The notes under the pieces: model-generated
Database searches by the model: none
What the model saw: the letters and a program-made list of their open reading frames with translations, nothing else
What the model was told of the DNA's origin: nothing
Made by a program: the position numbers and the translations under genes
Source: Ruminococcaceae bacterium UBA7212
Lineage (GTDB): Bacteria > Bacillota > Clostridia > Oscillospirales > Acutalibacteraceae
Assembly: GCA_002490525.1 (NCBI GenBank)
Contig: DKUE01000039.1
Span: 17,893 to 81,892, forward strand
Reading direction: 5' to 3'
DNA: 64,000 bases
Part shown: in pieces, positions 50,058 to 60,722 of the stretch
Position numbering within the stretch: position 1 is the stretch's first letter
Layout: every line of letters begins with the position of its first letter

Positions 50058-52886
50058 TTATTTCTGCAACAACGGTTTCAAATACTGCCCTGTATAGGAT
50101 TTTTTGCATTTGACGATTTGCTCAGGGCTACCTTCGGCAACAATGGTGCCGCCCTTGTCGCCGCCCTCGGGTCCCAAATCTATAATGTGGTCGGCAACCT
50201 TAATGACATCTAAATTATGCTCAATCACCACCACGGTGTTGCCGCCGTCCGCAAGCTTTTGCAGGACTTCAATCAAACGGTGTACATCTGCGGTATGCAG
50301 ACCTGTGGTCGGCTCGTCTAAAATATAAATCGTGCGTCCCGTCGGGCGTTTGGAAAGCTCAGTTGCCAATTTTACGCGCTGTGCTTCACCACCCGAAAGC
50401 GTGGTGGCAGGCTGCCCCAGCTTCACATAGCCGAGTCCTACATCGTAAATGGTTTTCAGCTTGCGGTGAATTTTCGGAATGCTTGAGAAAAACTCCATTG
50501 CTTCCTCAATCGTCATTTCCAGCACATCGTAAATCGACTTGCCCTTGTATTTCACTTCTAAGGTTTCACGGTTAAAGCGTGCGCCCTTGCACACATCGCA
50601 CGGCACATACACATCCGCCAAAAAATGCATTTCGATTTTTACAATGCCGTCGCCCTGACACGCCTCACAGCGTCCGCCCTTGACATTGAATGAAAATCGG
50701 CTTACCGAAAAGCCGTGCATTTTTGCATCCTGCGTCTGCGCAAACAGATTGCGGATATCCGTAAACACCCCGGTGTATGTGGCAGGGTTGGAGCGCGGGG
50801 TTCTGCCGATAGGCGACTGGTCAATGTCCACAACCTTATCGAGATGCTCCAGTCCCAAAATGTCCTTATGCTTACCCACAGGTTTTTTTGCCCCGTTCAG
50901 CTCGTTGGCAAGATGCTTATATAAAATTTCGTTGACCAGTGAGGATTTGCCGGAACCCGATACGCCCGTCACGGCAATAAATTTGCCTAAGGGAAAATGC
51001 ACGTCAATATTCTTCAGGTTATTTTCCGCCGCCTTGCGGACAATCAGTTCCTTGCCGCTGCCCGCTCTGCGCGTTTCGGGCACAAGAATTTTTCGCTTGC
51101 CGCTTAAATACTGCCCTGTTATGGATTCGGGACAGGCTTTAATTTCCTCTACTGTACCCGCGCACACGACATTGCCGCCGTGCACGCCCGCACCGGGACC
51201 GATGTCCACAATATAATCCGCGGCATACATCGTGTCCTCATCATGCTCCACGACAATCAGCGTATTGCCGAGGTCTCTAAGATGCTTGAGCGTGCCGATG
51301 AGCTTTTCATTGTCGCGTTGGTGCAATCCGATGCTCGGTTCATCTAAAATATATAATACGCCCATCAAGGAAGACCCGATTTGTGTTGCCAAACGAATGC
51401 GCTGACTCTCTCCCCCCGAAAGCGTACCCGCAGAGCGCGAAAGGGTCAGATAATCGAGACCGACGCTTTGCAGGAATTGCAAGCGGCTGCGAATTTCTTT
51501 TAAAATCTGCTCTGCAATCACGCGGTCGCGGTCGGAGAGCACGAGCTTGTCTAAAAATGCCAGTTCATCAACGATAGACATTTTGGTGAAATCGTAAATA
51601 TTGATGCCGCCGACCGTAACGGACAAAGTAACCGGCTTGAGCCGCGCGCCGTGACATTCGGGACAATCGCAAGCCTTCATCACCTGCTCGATTTCCCACC
51701 GCGCCCACTCACTGTTGGATTCATTATAACGGCGCTGTAAATTATTGATAATGCCCTCAAATTCCGCATTGTAGCTACCCGTGCCGTAGACATTGGTGCG
51801 CTGCATTTTGAGTTTTTCACCCTTTGTGCCGTACAGCAGCGCATTTAACGCCTTCTTCGAAAAGTCACAAATCGGTGTATCCAAAGTAAAGCCGTATTTC
51901 TTTCCAAGTGCCTCATAATACATCTGCGCTATGGTGCCGCCCTCGGCATTTGTCCAGCCGCTGGCGCGGATAGCGCCGTCACGGATAGACAGATTCTTAT
52001 TCGGAATCACCAAATCGGGGTCAACCTTTAAAAAGACACCTAAACCCGTGCAAGTCTCGCACGCGCCGAACGGATTGTTAAACGAAAACATCCGCGGGGT
52101 CAGCTCATCCACGGAAACACCGTGTTCGGGACAGGCATAATTCTGCGAAAAGAGCAGATCCTCGCCATCTAAAATATTTATAAGCACCGTACCGCCCGTA
52201 AGCGCAGTCGCCGTTTCCACCGAATCCGCCAGACGGCTGCGGATTTCACTGCCGATAACCAGTCGGTCCACCACGATTTCAATATTGTGCTTGATATTTT
52301 TATCAAGCTTGATGTCTTCGGAAAGGTCGTAAAGACTGCCGTCAATGCGGGCACGGACGAAGCCCGAACGGCGGGCAGCATCCAGTTCCTTTTGGTGTTC
52401 CCCCTTTTTACCGCGTGCCACAGGCGCCATCACCTGGATTTTTGTGCCCGATTCCATTGCCAGCACCTGGTCAACAATCGTATCTACTGACTGACGCACA
52501 ATTTCCCGTCCGCAGACGGGGCAGTGCGGCACGCCGACACGTGCATACAACAGACGCAGATAGTCATAAATTTCCGTCACTGTGCCGACCGTGGAGCGCG
52601 GATTTTTCGAGGTGGTTTTTTGGTCGATGGAAATAGCGGGAGAAAGACCGTCAATCGCGTCTACATTCGGCTTTTCCATTTGCCCCAAGAACATACGCGC
52701 ATAGGAAGACAGCGATTCCATATACCGCCTCTGCCCTTCGGCGTAAATCGTATCAAACGCCAATGACGATTTTCCCGAGCCCGAAAGCCCCGTCAGCACG
52801 ACCAGCTTATCGCGCGGGATTTCCACATCGATATTCTTTAAATTATGCTCACGCGCACCTTGAATCACAATATTTTTGCTTGCCAT
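50058..52886 (-). CDS. uvrA: Excinuclease ABC subunit A
   Basis: UvrA is the damage-recognition ATPase of nucleotide excision repair. The 942-residue chain holds two ABC modules (Walker A GLSGSGKSSLAFDTIYAEGQRRY and GVSGSGKSSLVNEIL, with two LSGGE signatures). It also has the zinc sites CPVCGREI, CDCPECHG and CEACQGDG/CDVCKGARF. The ATG at 52886 follows AAGGA by about 10 bases. It lies 225 bases downstream of uvrB, and the gap carries a large imperfect palindrome. Confidence 0.98.
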   Translation of the reverse strand: MASKNIVIQGAREHNLKNIDVEIPRDKLVVLTGLSGSGKSSLAFDTIYAEGQRRYMESLSSYARMFLGQMEKPNVDAIDGLSPAISIDQKTTSKNPRSTVGTVTEIYDYLRLLYARVGVPHCPVCGREIVRQSVDTIVDQVLAMESGTKIQVMAPVARGKKGEHQKELDAARRSGFVRARIDGSLYDLSEDIKLDKNIKHNIEIVVDRLVIGSEIRSRLADSVETATALTGGTVLINILDGEDLLFSQNYACPEHGVSVDELTPRMFSFNNPFGACETCTGLGVFLKVDPDLVIPNKNLSIRDGAIRASGWTNAEGGTIAQMYYEALGKKYGFTLDTPICDFSKKALNALLYGTKGEKLKMQRTNVYGTGSYNAEFEGIINNLQRRYNESNSEWARWEIEQVMKACDCPECHGARLKPVTLSVTVGGINIYDFTKMSIVDELAFLDKLVLSDRDRVIAEQILKEIRSRLQFLQSVGLDYLTLSRSAGTLSGGESQRIRLATQIGSSLMGVLYILDEPSIGLHQRDNEKLIGTLKHLRDLGNTLIVVEHDEDTMYAADYIVDIGPGAGVHGGNVVCAGTVEEIKACPESITGQYLSGKRKILVPETRRAGSGKELIVRKAAENNLKNIDVHFPLGKFIAVTGVSGSGKSSLVNEILYKHLANELNGAKKPVGKHKDILGLEHLDKVVDIDQSPIGRTPRSNPATYTGVFTDIRNLFAQTQDAKMHGFSVSRFSFNVKGGRCEACQGDGIVKIEMHFLADVYVPCDVCKGARFNRETLEVKYKGKSIYDVLEMTIEEAMEFFSSIPKIHRKLKTIYDVGLGYVKLGQPATTLSGGEAQRVKLATELSKRPTGRTIYILDEPTTGLHTADVHRLIEVLQKLADGGNTVVVIEHNLDVIKVADHIIDLGPEGGDKGGTIVAEGSPEQIVKCKKSYTGQYLKPLLQK

Positions 52887-52904
52887 TTTCAAAAATCCTT
52901 TTCT

Positions 52905-53111
52905 TGAGCTGAGGAGATTCGAACCCGATATGGTTTAAAATGCCCTATTTCCGCTGAAACTGCGTTAAAAATCTCGGCATATGGCAGTATGCCATCGATT
53001 TTGCGCCTTGTTTCATCAAAAATATGTCTATTTTAAACTGCGAAGCACCGAAAACGTGAAAATTCGCCGCAAAAACAAGTTTTCGGCATATTGTGTTCGA
53101 CTCTTCTCAGC

Positions 53112-53114
<3 letters not shown>
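52905..53114. repeat. Large inverted-repeat element between uvrB and uvrA
   Basis: The outer ends 52905-52924 and 53095-53114 are imperfect inverted repeats around GAGCTGAGGAGATTCGAAC. Inside, 52932-53039 is a symmetric 108-base imperfect palindrome (GGTTTAAAAT at the left, ATTTTAAACT at the right) centred on GGCATATGGCAGTATGCC. A further hairpin, CCGAAAAC/GTTTTCGG, lies at 53048-53086. No coding frame is seen. It overlaps the uvrB stop codon by three bases. It looks like a MITE or structured-repeat insertion. Confidence 0.65.
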
Positions 53115-55076
<1,962 letters not shown>

Positions 55077-55111
55077 TGCCTTTTACCAATCCTTTCCCCG
55101 GATACAAAATT

Positions 55112-55125
55112 AGAACATTTGTTCT
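55112..55125 (-). promoter_or_regulatory. LexA (SOS) operator of uvrB
   Basis: The palindrome AGAACATTTGTTCT has the Gram-positive LexA core GAAC-N4-GTTC. It begins four bases after the -10 element, where bound LexA would block transcription. Confidence 0.8.
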
Positions 55126-55129
55126 ACCT

Positions 55130-55158
55130 ATAATACCGCAAAAAATTCTAAATGTCAA
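55130..55158 (-). promoter_or_regulatory. Sigma-A promoter of uvrB
   Basis: Minus-strand TTGACA (55158-55153) and TATTAT (55135-55130) are 17 bases apart, 53 bases before the uvrB ATG, with the LexA site between. Confidence 0.8.
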
Positions 55159-55281
55159 CTGTTAGTATGTCAAAAAAGTATGAAAAACGAACTTACACCG
55201 AACAGATAACGGCATCTTGCTTTGTAGCCCACAATATGATATAATTCAAACAGAAAAATAATCACTTCTTGGGGAATGGAA

Positions 55282-55695
55282 ATGCAAGGCTATAACACCA
55301 TCGTTGTTTTTAATGCGCGTGTCGACAGAATGCTGATGTGCAAAAGAAGAAAAAATCCATATAAAGGTTTGTCCAATTTTGTCGGCGGAAAAATAGAAGA
55401 AAATGAGAACGGACAGGATGCGGCATATAGGGAATTGGAAGAAGAAACAGCCATAACACGGAACGATATTATTCTTTCGCATTTAATGAATTTTACATAT
55501 CCTTTGGATAATTGCTACCTTGAAGTTTATGTCGGAAAACTAAATAAGTCCGTAGAAGTTTTCGGAGATGAAAATGAATTGTATTGGTCTGCATTAGATA
55601 GAAATTTTTTTGATGTAACACAATATGCAGGAGAAGGAAATATCGGACATATCATGATGCATGTTGCCATGCATCGGCAAGAACTGCTGAAATAA
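55282..55695 (+). CDS. NUDIX hydrolase
   Basis: The 137-residue protein has the Nudix box in GKIEENENGQDAAYRELEEET, where the usual Gly near the end is Ala (TAI). Its early CKRRKNPYKGLSNFVGGK is typical of 8-oxo-dGTP or nucleotide-type Nudix enzymes. The substrate is unknown. Its composition is AT-rich compared with both neighbours, suggesting acquisition. Starts at 55276 and 55282 are both possible; GGGGA lies at a better distance from 55282. Confidence 0.88.
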   Translation: MQGYNTIVVFNARVDRMLMCKRRKNPYKGLSNFVGGKIEENENGQDAAYRELEEETAITRNDIILSHLMNFTYPLDNCYLEVYVGKLNKSVEVFGDENELYWSALDRNFFDVTQYAGEGNIGHIMMHVAMHRQELLK

Positions 55696-55723
55696 ATTAC
55701 ATAACTTCCGAGCATTACAGCAA

Positions 55724-55768
55724 AACCCACTATGACAGTTTTCGGATTTGAAACTGTCATAGTGGGTT
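55724..55768. terminator. Long perfect hairpin between the Nudix and radC genes
   Basis: AACCCACTATGACAGTTT and AAACTGTCATAGTGGGTT form an 18-bp perfect stem between convergent genes. The T-run is weak on both strands, better on the minus strand (GGGTTTTGC). Confidence 0.7.
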
Positions 55769-55841
55769 ACATATTTTCGTGATATATGGTAGAGGATACC
55801 GTCCTTACGGAACTGTCCCCAAACGTAAATTTCTTTTGCAT

Positions 55842-56546
55842 TTATAAAAATATGCTTTTAAATTTCTTTGAGGTCGCCATAGAAAACCAATCCTCACCCG
55901 CCACAATGATGTGGTCGTTCAGCTTTACCCCAAGGTTTTTCAGCATGGAAAACAGATACCGCGTCGCTTCTACATCCTGCATAGACGGTGCGGCAACGCC
56001 TTCGGGATGATTGTGCGCGACAATTACATGCGTCGCCCCTGTATGAATCACCGCTTCCGCAAGCTTACGTGAACGAAGCGCAGTGGAATTCACCGTTCCG
56101 TCGGAAATCACCACCGTTTTTAACACCTTACACTTGTGATTCATGCAGATTGCCAAAAACCGCTCTGCATTTTGCCCCACAAACTGCGGCACGAGATATT
56201 CTCCCGTTGCCTGCGCGGTTTTTAAAAACAGTGTTTCTGCGCCCTGCTTGCTTTGCGCATATTTCCCGTAAAGCGCAGGAATCAGTTTGATTAAAATTGC
56301 CGTGTTTTCTGTAATCCCACCGACCTGCATCAGCGATTCCACCGATGCGTCAAACACCGCGGAAAATGAGCCGAATGCGGAAATCAGCTTGTGCGCCAAT
56401 TCATTGGTATCACGTTGCGGTATGGCGTAAAACAGCAACAGTTCCAATGCATTGTGGTCCTCAAAAGCATCTAAGCCCTCCCGCAGGAAACGTGCCTTGA
56501 CTCTGGCGCGGTGTCCCGAATGGGGATGCGCTTGTTTTTCTTCCAT
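55842..56546 (-). CDS. radC: RadC family (JAB/MPN domain) protein
   Basis: The 234-residue protein has an N-terminal helix-hairpin-helix-like region (GHRARVKARFLREGLDAFEDHNALELLLFYAIPQRDTNELA) and a C-terminal JAB/MPN metalloprotease-like domain. The motif HNHPEGVAAPSMQD gives H-x-H-x10-D. RadC was named for DNA repair, but its actual role is unsettled. It lies five bases after pyrE. Confidence 0.93.
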   Translation of the reverse strand: MEEKQAHPHSGHRARVKARFLREGLDAFEDHNALELLLFYAIPQRDTNELAHKLISAFGSFSAVFDASVESLMQVGGITENTAILIKLIPALYGKYAQSKQGAETLFLKTAQATGEYLVPQFVGQNAERFLAICMNHKCKVLKTVVISDGTVNSTALRSRKLAEAVIHTGATHVIVAHNHPEGVAAPSMQDVEATRYLFSMLKNLGVKLNDHIIVAGEDWFSMATSKKFKSIFL

Positions 56547-56551
56547 CGCGT

Positions 56552-57136
56552 TTATTTGATTTTGCGGCTGCCGGGCTTAACAAGCTCCAGCTCGCCCGCC
56601 TTGCAAAGCGGGCACTCGTCTTTTTCCCAAGAAGTGACATCTGCCGAATACACTGCCTTGAACGGTACGCCGAAGTCAATTTTGCCGCCTGTACGGTCTA
56701 CAACAGACCCGACACCGACAATATCGCCGCCCGCCGCACGGACAAGCTCAATAACCTCTTTGACAGAGCCGCCTGTCGTAACAACATCCTCAACAATCAG
56801 AACCTTTTGACCGGGTTCGACCGCGAAGCCGCGGCGCAGTGTCATTTTGCCGTTTTCATCACGCTCTGTAAAGAAATTTTCACAGTGCAGTGCACGCGAA
56901 ACCTCATACGCCATTTGTACCGCACCCATAGCAGGTCCGATAACCACTTCTACGCCCGCATCGGCATATTTTTCGCCGAGCGCGGCGCAAAGCTCCTCGC
57001 TGTATTTGGTATTGCGGAAAATTTTGGCACATTGCAGATACTTATTGGAATGTCTGCCCGAGGTCAAAAGGAAATGCCCCTCTAAAAGCACGCCCGCCTC
57101 TTTTAAAACCTCGACAACTCTTTCTTCTGTAATCAT
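56552..57136 (-). CDS. pyrE: Orotate phosphoribosyltransferase
   Basis: The enzyme makes OMP from orotate and PRPP in pyrimidine synthesis. The 194-residue chain has GHFLLTSGRHSNKYLQCA at the start and the PRPP loop VLIVEDVVTTGGSVKEVIELV. The end is CPLCKAGELELVKPGSR, typical of the longer PyrE subfamily. The ATG has AGGGAG before it. It is separated from the other pyr genes (pyrG is at 2.6-4.2 kb). Confidence 0.96.
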   Translation of the reverse strand: MITEERVVEVLKEAGVLLEGHFLLTSGRHSNKYLQCAKIFRNTKYSEELCAALGEKYADAGVEVVIGPAMGAVQMAYEVSRALHCENFFTERDENGKMTLRRGFAVEPGQKVLIVEDVVTTGGSVKEVIELVRAAGGDIVGVGSVVDRTGGKIDFGVPFKAVYSADVTSWEKDECPLCKAGELELVKPGSRKIK

Positions 57137-57199
57137 ATTTTAACACTCCCTGTTCTGTTTTTCTGTATTTTACCATATGAAATCTATTTTGAAAAGAGA

Positions 57200-57224
57200 A
57201 ACAGGTGCAAAAAATGCACCTGTT
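57200..57224. terminator. Hairpin between the membrane-protein gene and pyrE
   Basis: AACAGGTGCA and TGCACCTGTT form a 10-bp stem around AAAAA, with a moderate T-rich stretch on the minus strand. Confidence 0.6.
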
Positions 57225-57234
57225 CGGAAGATTT

Positions 57235-57789
57235 TTAAAATTTAAACAGTTTTCGAAAGGATTTGCGCCATTTCAGCATATACAGTGTGACAAGCCGTGA
57301 CAAAGCAATATCATAAATCACAAAAACTACATTACCCATTGCGAGCAGTATCCACACCGCCCACTTACCGTATTTTTCCATGTCTTCAAACGGCAGCTGA
57401 AATACATACAGTATAATCACATAAGCGAGCACAACGGATGCATTGAAAATCACAAATTTCAGCACCCATAAAAGCGCGCCCTTGAGCCGTTTTTCCAAAA
57501 CGGCTTTCACAATCGGGTAATGTCCGAAAAAGAACACATACATTACAGCGGCTTCTTTATTGGGCAATACCAAAAGTGCCAAAACAGACGTTGCCGCATA
57601 CACACCGAACGCCCATTTTTTATCAACGTCTATCACCACAACCACAAGCAGAATACCTGCCGCCGCAGGCAATGCGTAAGAAAGCGTGGTAAACACTGCC
57701 GTTAAAAACATGGTCGTTACAGAAAGCGCCGCAATAATGCCGCCGAGCGCTGTTTTTGAAGAATTGCGAATCCCGCTTTTGTTCGCCAT
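57235..57789 (-). CDS. Multi-pass membrane protein of unknown function
   Basis: The 184-residue protein has about five or six hydrophobic helices and a basic C-terminus (KWRKSFRKLFKF). An NSSKTALGGIIAALSVTTMFL start recalls membrane substrate-binding (ECF S-like) or DUF2232-type proteins, but the match is not clear enough to assign. It starts two bases after the J-like gene stop and ends at a hairpin, so it closes the operon running from the ECF genes. Confidence 0.8.
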   Translation of the reverse strand: MANKSGIRNSSKTALGGIIAALSVTTMFLTAVFTTLSYALPAAAGILLVVVVIDVDKKWAFGVYAATSVLALLVLPNKEAAVMYVFFFGHYPIVKAVLEKRLKGALLWVLKFVIFNASVVLAYVIILYVFQLPFEDMEKYGKWAVWILLAMGNVVFVIYDIALSRLVTLYMLKWRKSFRKLFKF

Positions 57790-57790
57790 C

Positions 57791-58408
57791 TCAGCACCCC
57801 GGAATCAAATCGCCGCCCATACACTCACAGCAACAATCCGCACACAAAAGCGATGAGCAAATATCACACGCACTGCACCCACCGCCGCGTGTCTGTCGGT
57901 AACCGCCGCGTGCATTGTTGTTGAGACTGTTAAACGCCGCTGCATATTCGCTGTTTTGCGGGTCCATTTGGCAAGCTTTGGACAAATTGCTGTAGGCTTC
58001 GTCAAACCAGCCGCGGCGCTGCTGAATCTGCCCCTTTAAGAAATACCATTCCGCCGAGCGCTGTTCGCGCGGAATCCCGTCTAAAAGCATTTCCGCATCA
58101 TCCATGCGTCCTGCATGGATTTGCGCCCGAATATCCGAGAACTGTGAACCACTGTAGCTGTAGGTATTGTAATTCGTATTCTGATAAGCCGAACGGTTTG
58201 AACTGCCGTAAGACGTCTGCCCACGGCGCGCGGTAACAATTGCGTCATAAGCCGCATCCAGTTCCGCCATTTTTTGCTGTGCAACATCATAGAGCGGACC
58301 GTTTTGCACGGTATCATCCTGATATTGCCGCGCCAGACGGCGGTAAGCGTCTTTAATCTGTTCATCAGTCGCATTTTCAGGCACACCTAAAACCGCATAC
58401 GGATTCAT
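57791..58408 (-). CDS. J-domain-like protein with TPR-like region and Cys-rich tail
   Basis: The 205-residue protein begins with a DnaJ-like helical domain (NPYAVLGVPENATDEQIKDAYRRLARQYQDD). The HPD tripeptide needed to stimulate Hsp70 is replaced by YQDD. A Tyr/Asn/Ser-rich linker and a TPR-like pair (AEWYFLKGQIQQRRGWFDEAYSNL) follow. The last about 30 residues are Cys-rich (CSACDICSSLLCADCCCECMGG). It starts within the DUF5685 stop (ATGA). It is probably a co-factor of the DUF5685 protein rather than an Hsp70 partner. Confidence 0.85.
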   Translation of the reverse strand: MNPYAVLGVPENATDEQIKDAYRRLARQYQDDTVQNGPLYDVAQQKMAELDAAYDAIVTARRGQTSYGSSNRSAYQNTNYNTYSYSGSQFSDIRAQIHAGRMDDAEMLLDGIPREQRSAEWYFLKGQIQQRRGWFDEAYSNLSKACQMDPQNSEYAAAFNSLNNNARGGYRQTRGGGCSACDICSSLLCADCCCECMGGDLIPGC

Positions 58409-59292
58409 ACGCTTTCGTTCACCTCTTCATATTTCTTACGGACAGTCATGCAAACCGACTCCAACCCGTCCTGTAAAATATTTTCCAAAATACCGCGGTG
58501 CACTTCGCCCGAGAGCAGGTGAAAGCTGACCGCCGCTTCGTTTGCCGTCATGTGCAAAGCGCGCAAAATATTTTCATGCAGTGCTGTGTCACGAAGCTCT
58601 GCGACATCACGAATGTCATATTTCGTTACAAACGGATTGTAATTTCCGCTTTTTAAATCGTCTTCCAAATCATCGTAAGCATCAAGCAAATACACAAAGC
58701 GCCCCACACAGTACGCGACACGTTCTATAATCCGTTTTTGCGTTTCAGACTGTATAAACGCCGTACACACGGCGGCAAGTGCCCTGGCAGACGGGTCTGC
58801 CGCGCGGTCTGTGGAAACACAACCCTCTTTTTCCAGCACCGACTGTGCTGTCATTGCCTGCTCCACAGCCTCGGCAAACTGCGGGTAACGCGTTTTTGCT
58901 TTTTTATATTTCCCGCGAAGATACGGACTAACCATATACGCCGCTATTCTTTTGAGAGCTTTGCCGTCTGCAATGTTGTCCCGCACTTTTTGATAGGACA
59001 TCAGCACCGTCAGCGCGGCGGCGGCGCGATAGCTTTCACCGCAATTTGTTTGATAATTACACTTTTTCAAGGGATTGAAACGGCATCTGCCTGCTTTATA
59101 TTCAGGATTTTCGCCGCTTTCGGCACAATCTTGCAGTAAAACGTAAAAGCAAGCATCGTAGCTTAACAGTCCGCGTGCGGCAAGTCCGTATTCTTCGCCG
59201 AGTACGCGGCAAAGCGTACAGTACACAGCTTTGTATTCTTCATATTCGCGCACACGAAGCTCCGCCTTGCAGACCTTGACATAGCCGAACAA
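58405..59292 (-). CDS. DUF5685 family protein
   Basis: The 295-residue protein begins FGYVKVCKAELRVREYEEYKAVYCTLCRVLGEEYG, typical of the family I know as DUF5685. Cysteines in CTLC and RCRFNPLKKCNYQTNCG could bind a metal. The rest is helical, with the Asp-rich YLLDAYDDLEDDLKSGNYNPF resembling a polyprenyl-synthase-like acidic motif. The start is a TTG with AGAGGAAG before it, 17 bases after metF. The function is unknown; it is coupled by overlap to the J-like gene. Confidence 0.85.
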   Translation of the reverse strand: MFGYVKVCKAELRVREYEEYKAVYCTLCRVLGEEYGLAARGLLSYDACFYVLLQDCAESGENPEYKAGRCRFNPLKKCNYQTNCGESYRAAAALTVLMSYQKVRDNIADGKALKRIAAYMVSPYLRGKYKKAKTRYPQFAEAVEQAMTAQSVLEKEGCVSTDRAADPSARALAAVCTAFIQSETQKRIIERVAYCVGRFVYLLDAYDDLEDDLKSGNYNPFVTKYDIRDVAELRDTALHENILRALHMTANEAAVSFHLLSGEVHRGILENILQDGLESVCMTVRKKYEEVNESV

Positions 59293-59308
59293 GCAAACAC
59301 TTCCTCTT

Positions 59309-60169
59309 TTACAGAATTGAAGAAAGATTGTGCATAATCGCGCCCGCAACTTCAGGACGGTTCATCGTGTAAATGTGAATCCCATTTACGCCGTTCGCAA
59401 TCAAGTCGATTATCTGCTCCGTCGCGTACGCAATCCCCGCTTGTTTCAGCGCTTCGGGATTGTCGGAAAATTTGTCAATCATCACTTTAAAACGGGAGGG
59501 CAGCGTTGTACCCGAAAGTACACAGGAGCGTTCTATCTGCCGTTTATTTATCACGGGCATGATACCCGCGAGCACAGGAACGTCAATTCCTTTTTTCAGT
59601 GCGCGGTACAAAAAGCTGTAAAGCGCGGTATTATCAAAAAACATCTGCGTTACCAAAAAATCCGCACCGCAGTCTACCTTTTCCTTTAAATGCTCCAAAT
59701 CCGCATCGGGACTGGTCGCTTCGACATGCCCTTCGGGATAGCATGCCGCACCGACGGAAAAGCCGCCGATTTCCCGTAAGACGGTAATCAATTCGCTTGC
59801 ATACCGATAATGATGCCCATCAGGTGCGTAATTTTCAGGCAAATCTCCGCGCAGTGCAAGAATGTTCTCAATGCCTTTTGTTTTCAAATCCATCACGATG
59901 CGCTCAATTTCCCGCTTACTGCTCGATGCGCAGGTTAAGTGAGCAAGTGCGGGAATATGCAAATCATTCTGAATGTGCACGGCAATTTTCGGCGTATTCA
60001 CGGAAGTACCGCCGCCCGCACCGTAGGTTACGCTGATAAAATCGGGCTGAAAGCCCGACAGCGTATCCACAGCCGCTTCCACCGGGGCATATGCCGCATC
60101 GTTTTTCGGCGGAAATACCTCAAATGAGGTTGTACGCGTTTGATTCTTCAGCTGTTCGGAAATTTTCAT
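59309..60169 (-). CDS. metF: 5,10-methylenetetrahydrofolate reductase
   Basis: MetF makes 5-methyl-THF for methionine synthesis. The 286-residue chain starts TTSFEVFPPKNDAAYAP and has FISVTYGAGGGTS, LTCASSSKREIER, ILALRGDLPE and QMFFDN. It is seven bases after the ECF S-component gene. In bacteria with cobalamin-dependent methionine synthase, MetF supplies the methyl group, so its linkage with a putative cobamide importer is meaningful. Confidence 0.96.
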   Translation of the reverse strand: MKISEQLKNQTRTTSFEVFPPKNDAAYAPVEAAVDTLSGFQPDFISVTYGAGGGTSVNTPKIAVHIQNDLHIPALAHLTCASSSKREIERIVMDLKTKGIENILALRGDLPENYAPDGHHYRYASELITVLREIGGFSVGAACYPEGHVEATSPDADLEHLKEKVDCGADFLVTQMFFDNTALYSFLYRALKKGIDVPVLAGIMPVINKRQIERSCVLSGTTLPSRFKVMIDKFSDNPEALKQAGIAYATEQIIDLIANGVNGIHIYTMNRPEVAGAIMHNLSSIL

Positions 60170-60176
60170 AGGTCGT

Positions 60177-60722
60177 CTATCCGTCCAAATCCATATATTT
60201 TAAGCGTATACGTTCGGCGCGGCGCAGAAACGGCATTGCGAGAAACGCCAAAAACAGCGCCGTAGACCCCATATGCGTTGCATTAAACAAAACCGACGCC
60301 GAAAGCGCCGTCAGCACCGCAGGAAAACTCAGCGGTCTTACAAAGAAAAACAGATTCCAAGTATCTAATATCATACCATAAAGCGCCGCACAGAACAAGC
60401 CGAACAGCACGATTTTCCACAGCTTATCGCGGAATTTACAGTTTGTTAACAAACCCGAAAGCCAGCCCACCAGTCCCCATGCAGCCATTTGAACAGGCGT
60501 CCAGAACCCCTGCCCAAAATAAAAATTGGACAAAAGTGCCGAAAGTACACCCGTCAAAAAGCCACTTGTAGGTCCGAACGCCATTCCGGACAAAATTACA
60601 ATCGCAGTTGTTGGTTTAAAATTCGGTATCGGTGCAAAAGCAATACGTCCGAATACCGCGAAAGCCGTCATGACGGAAACGGACACCATACGCGGCAAGG
60701 TGAAAAATTTACGCTTTTCCAT
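60177..60722 (-). CDS. ecfS: ECF transporter S component (putative cobamide type)
   Basis: The 181-residue membrane protein has about six helices and the S-component features FGRIAFAPIPNFKPTTAIVILSGMAFGPTSGFLTG, then SNFYFGQGFWTPVQMAAWGLVGWLSGL. The latter resembles the family I associate with vitamin B12 S components (CbrT-like). The ligand is inferred from this resemblance and from the operon, not proven. The ATG at 60722 has GGAGGTGG before it and overlaps ecfA by 14 bases. Confidence 0.85.
   Translation of the reverse strand: MEKRKFFTLPRMVSVSVMTAFAVFGRIAFAPIPNFKPTTAIVILSGMAFGPTSGFLTGVLSALLSNFYFGQGFWTPVQMAAWGLVGWLSGLLTNCKFRDKLWKIVLFGLFCAALYGMILDTWNLFFFVRPLSFPAVLTALSASVLFNATHMGSTALFLAFLAMPFLRRAERIRLKYMDLDG

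Noticed and set aside
52908..52926. GGGTTCGAATCTCC-like T-arm on the minus strand, suggesting a tRNA near the uvrA start
   Set aside because: The five-base stem does not pair, and no D-arm, anticodon arm or acceptor partner is present upstream. The sequence is instead one end of the inverted-repeat element.
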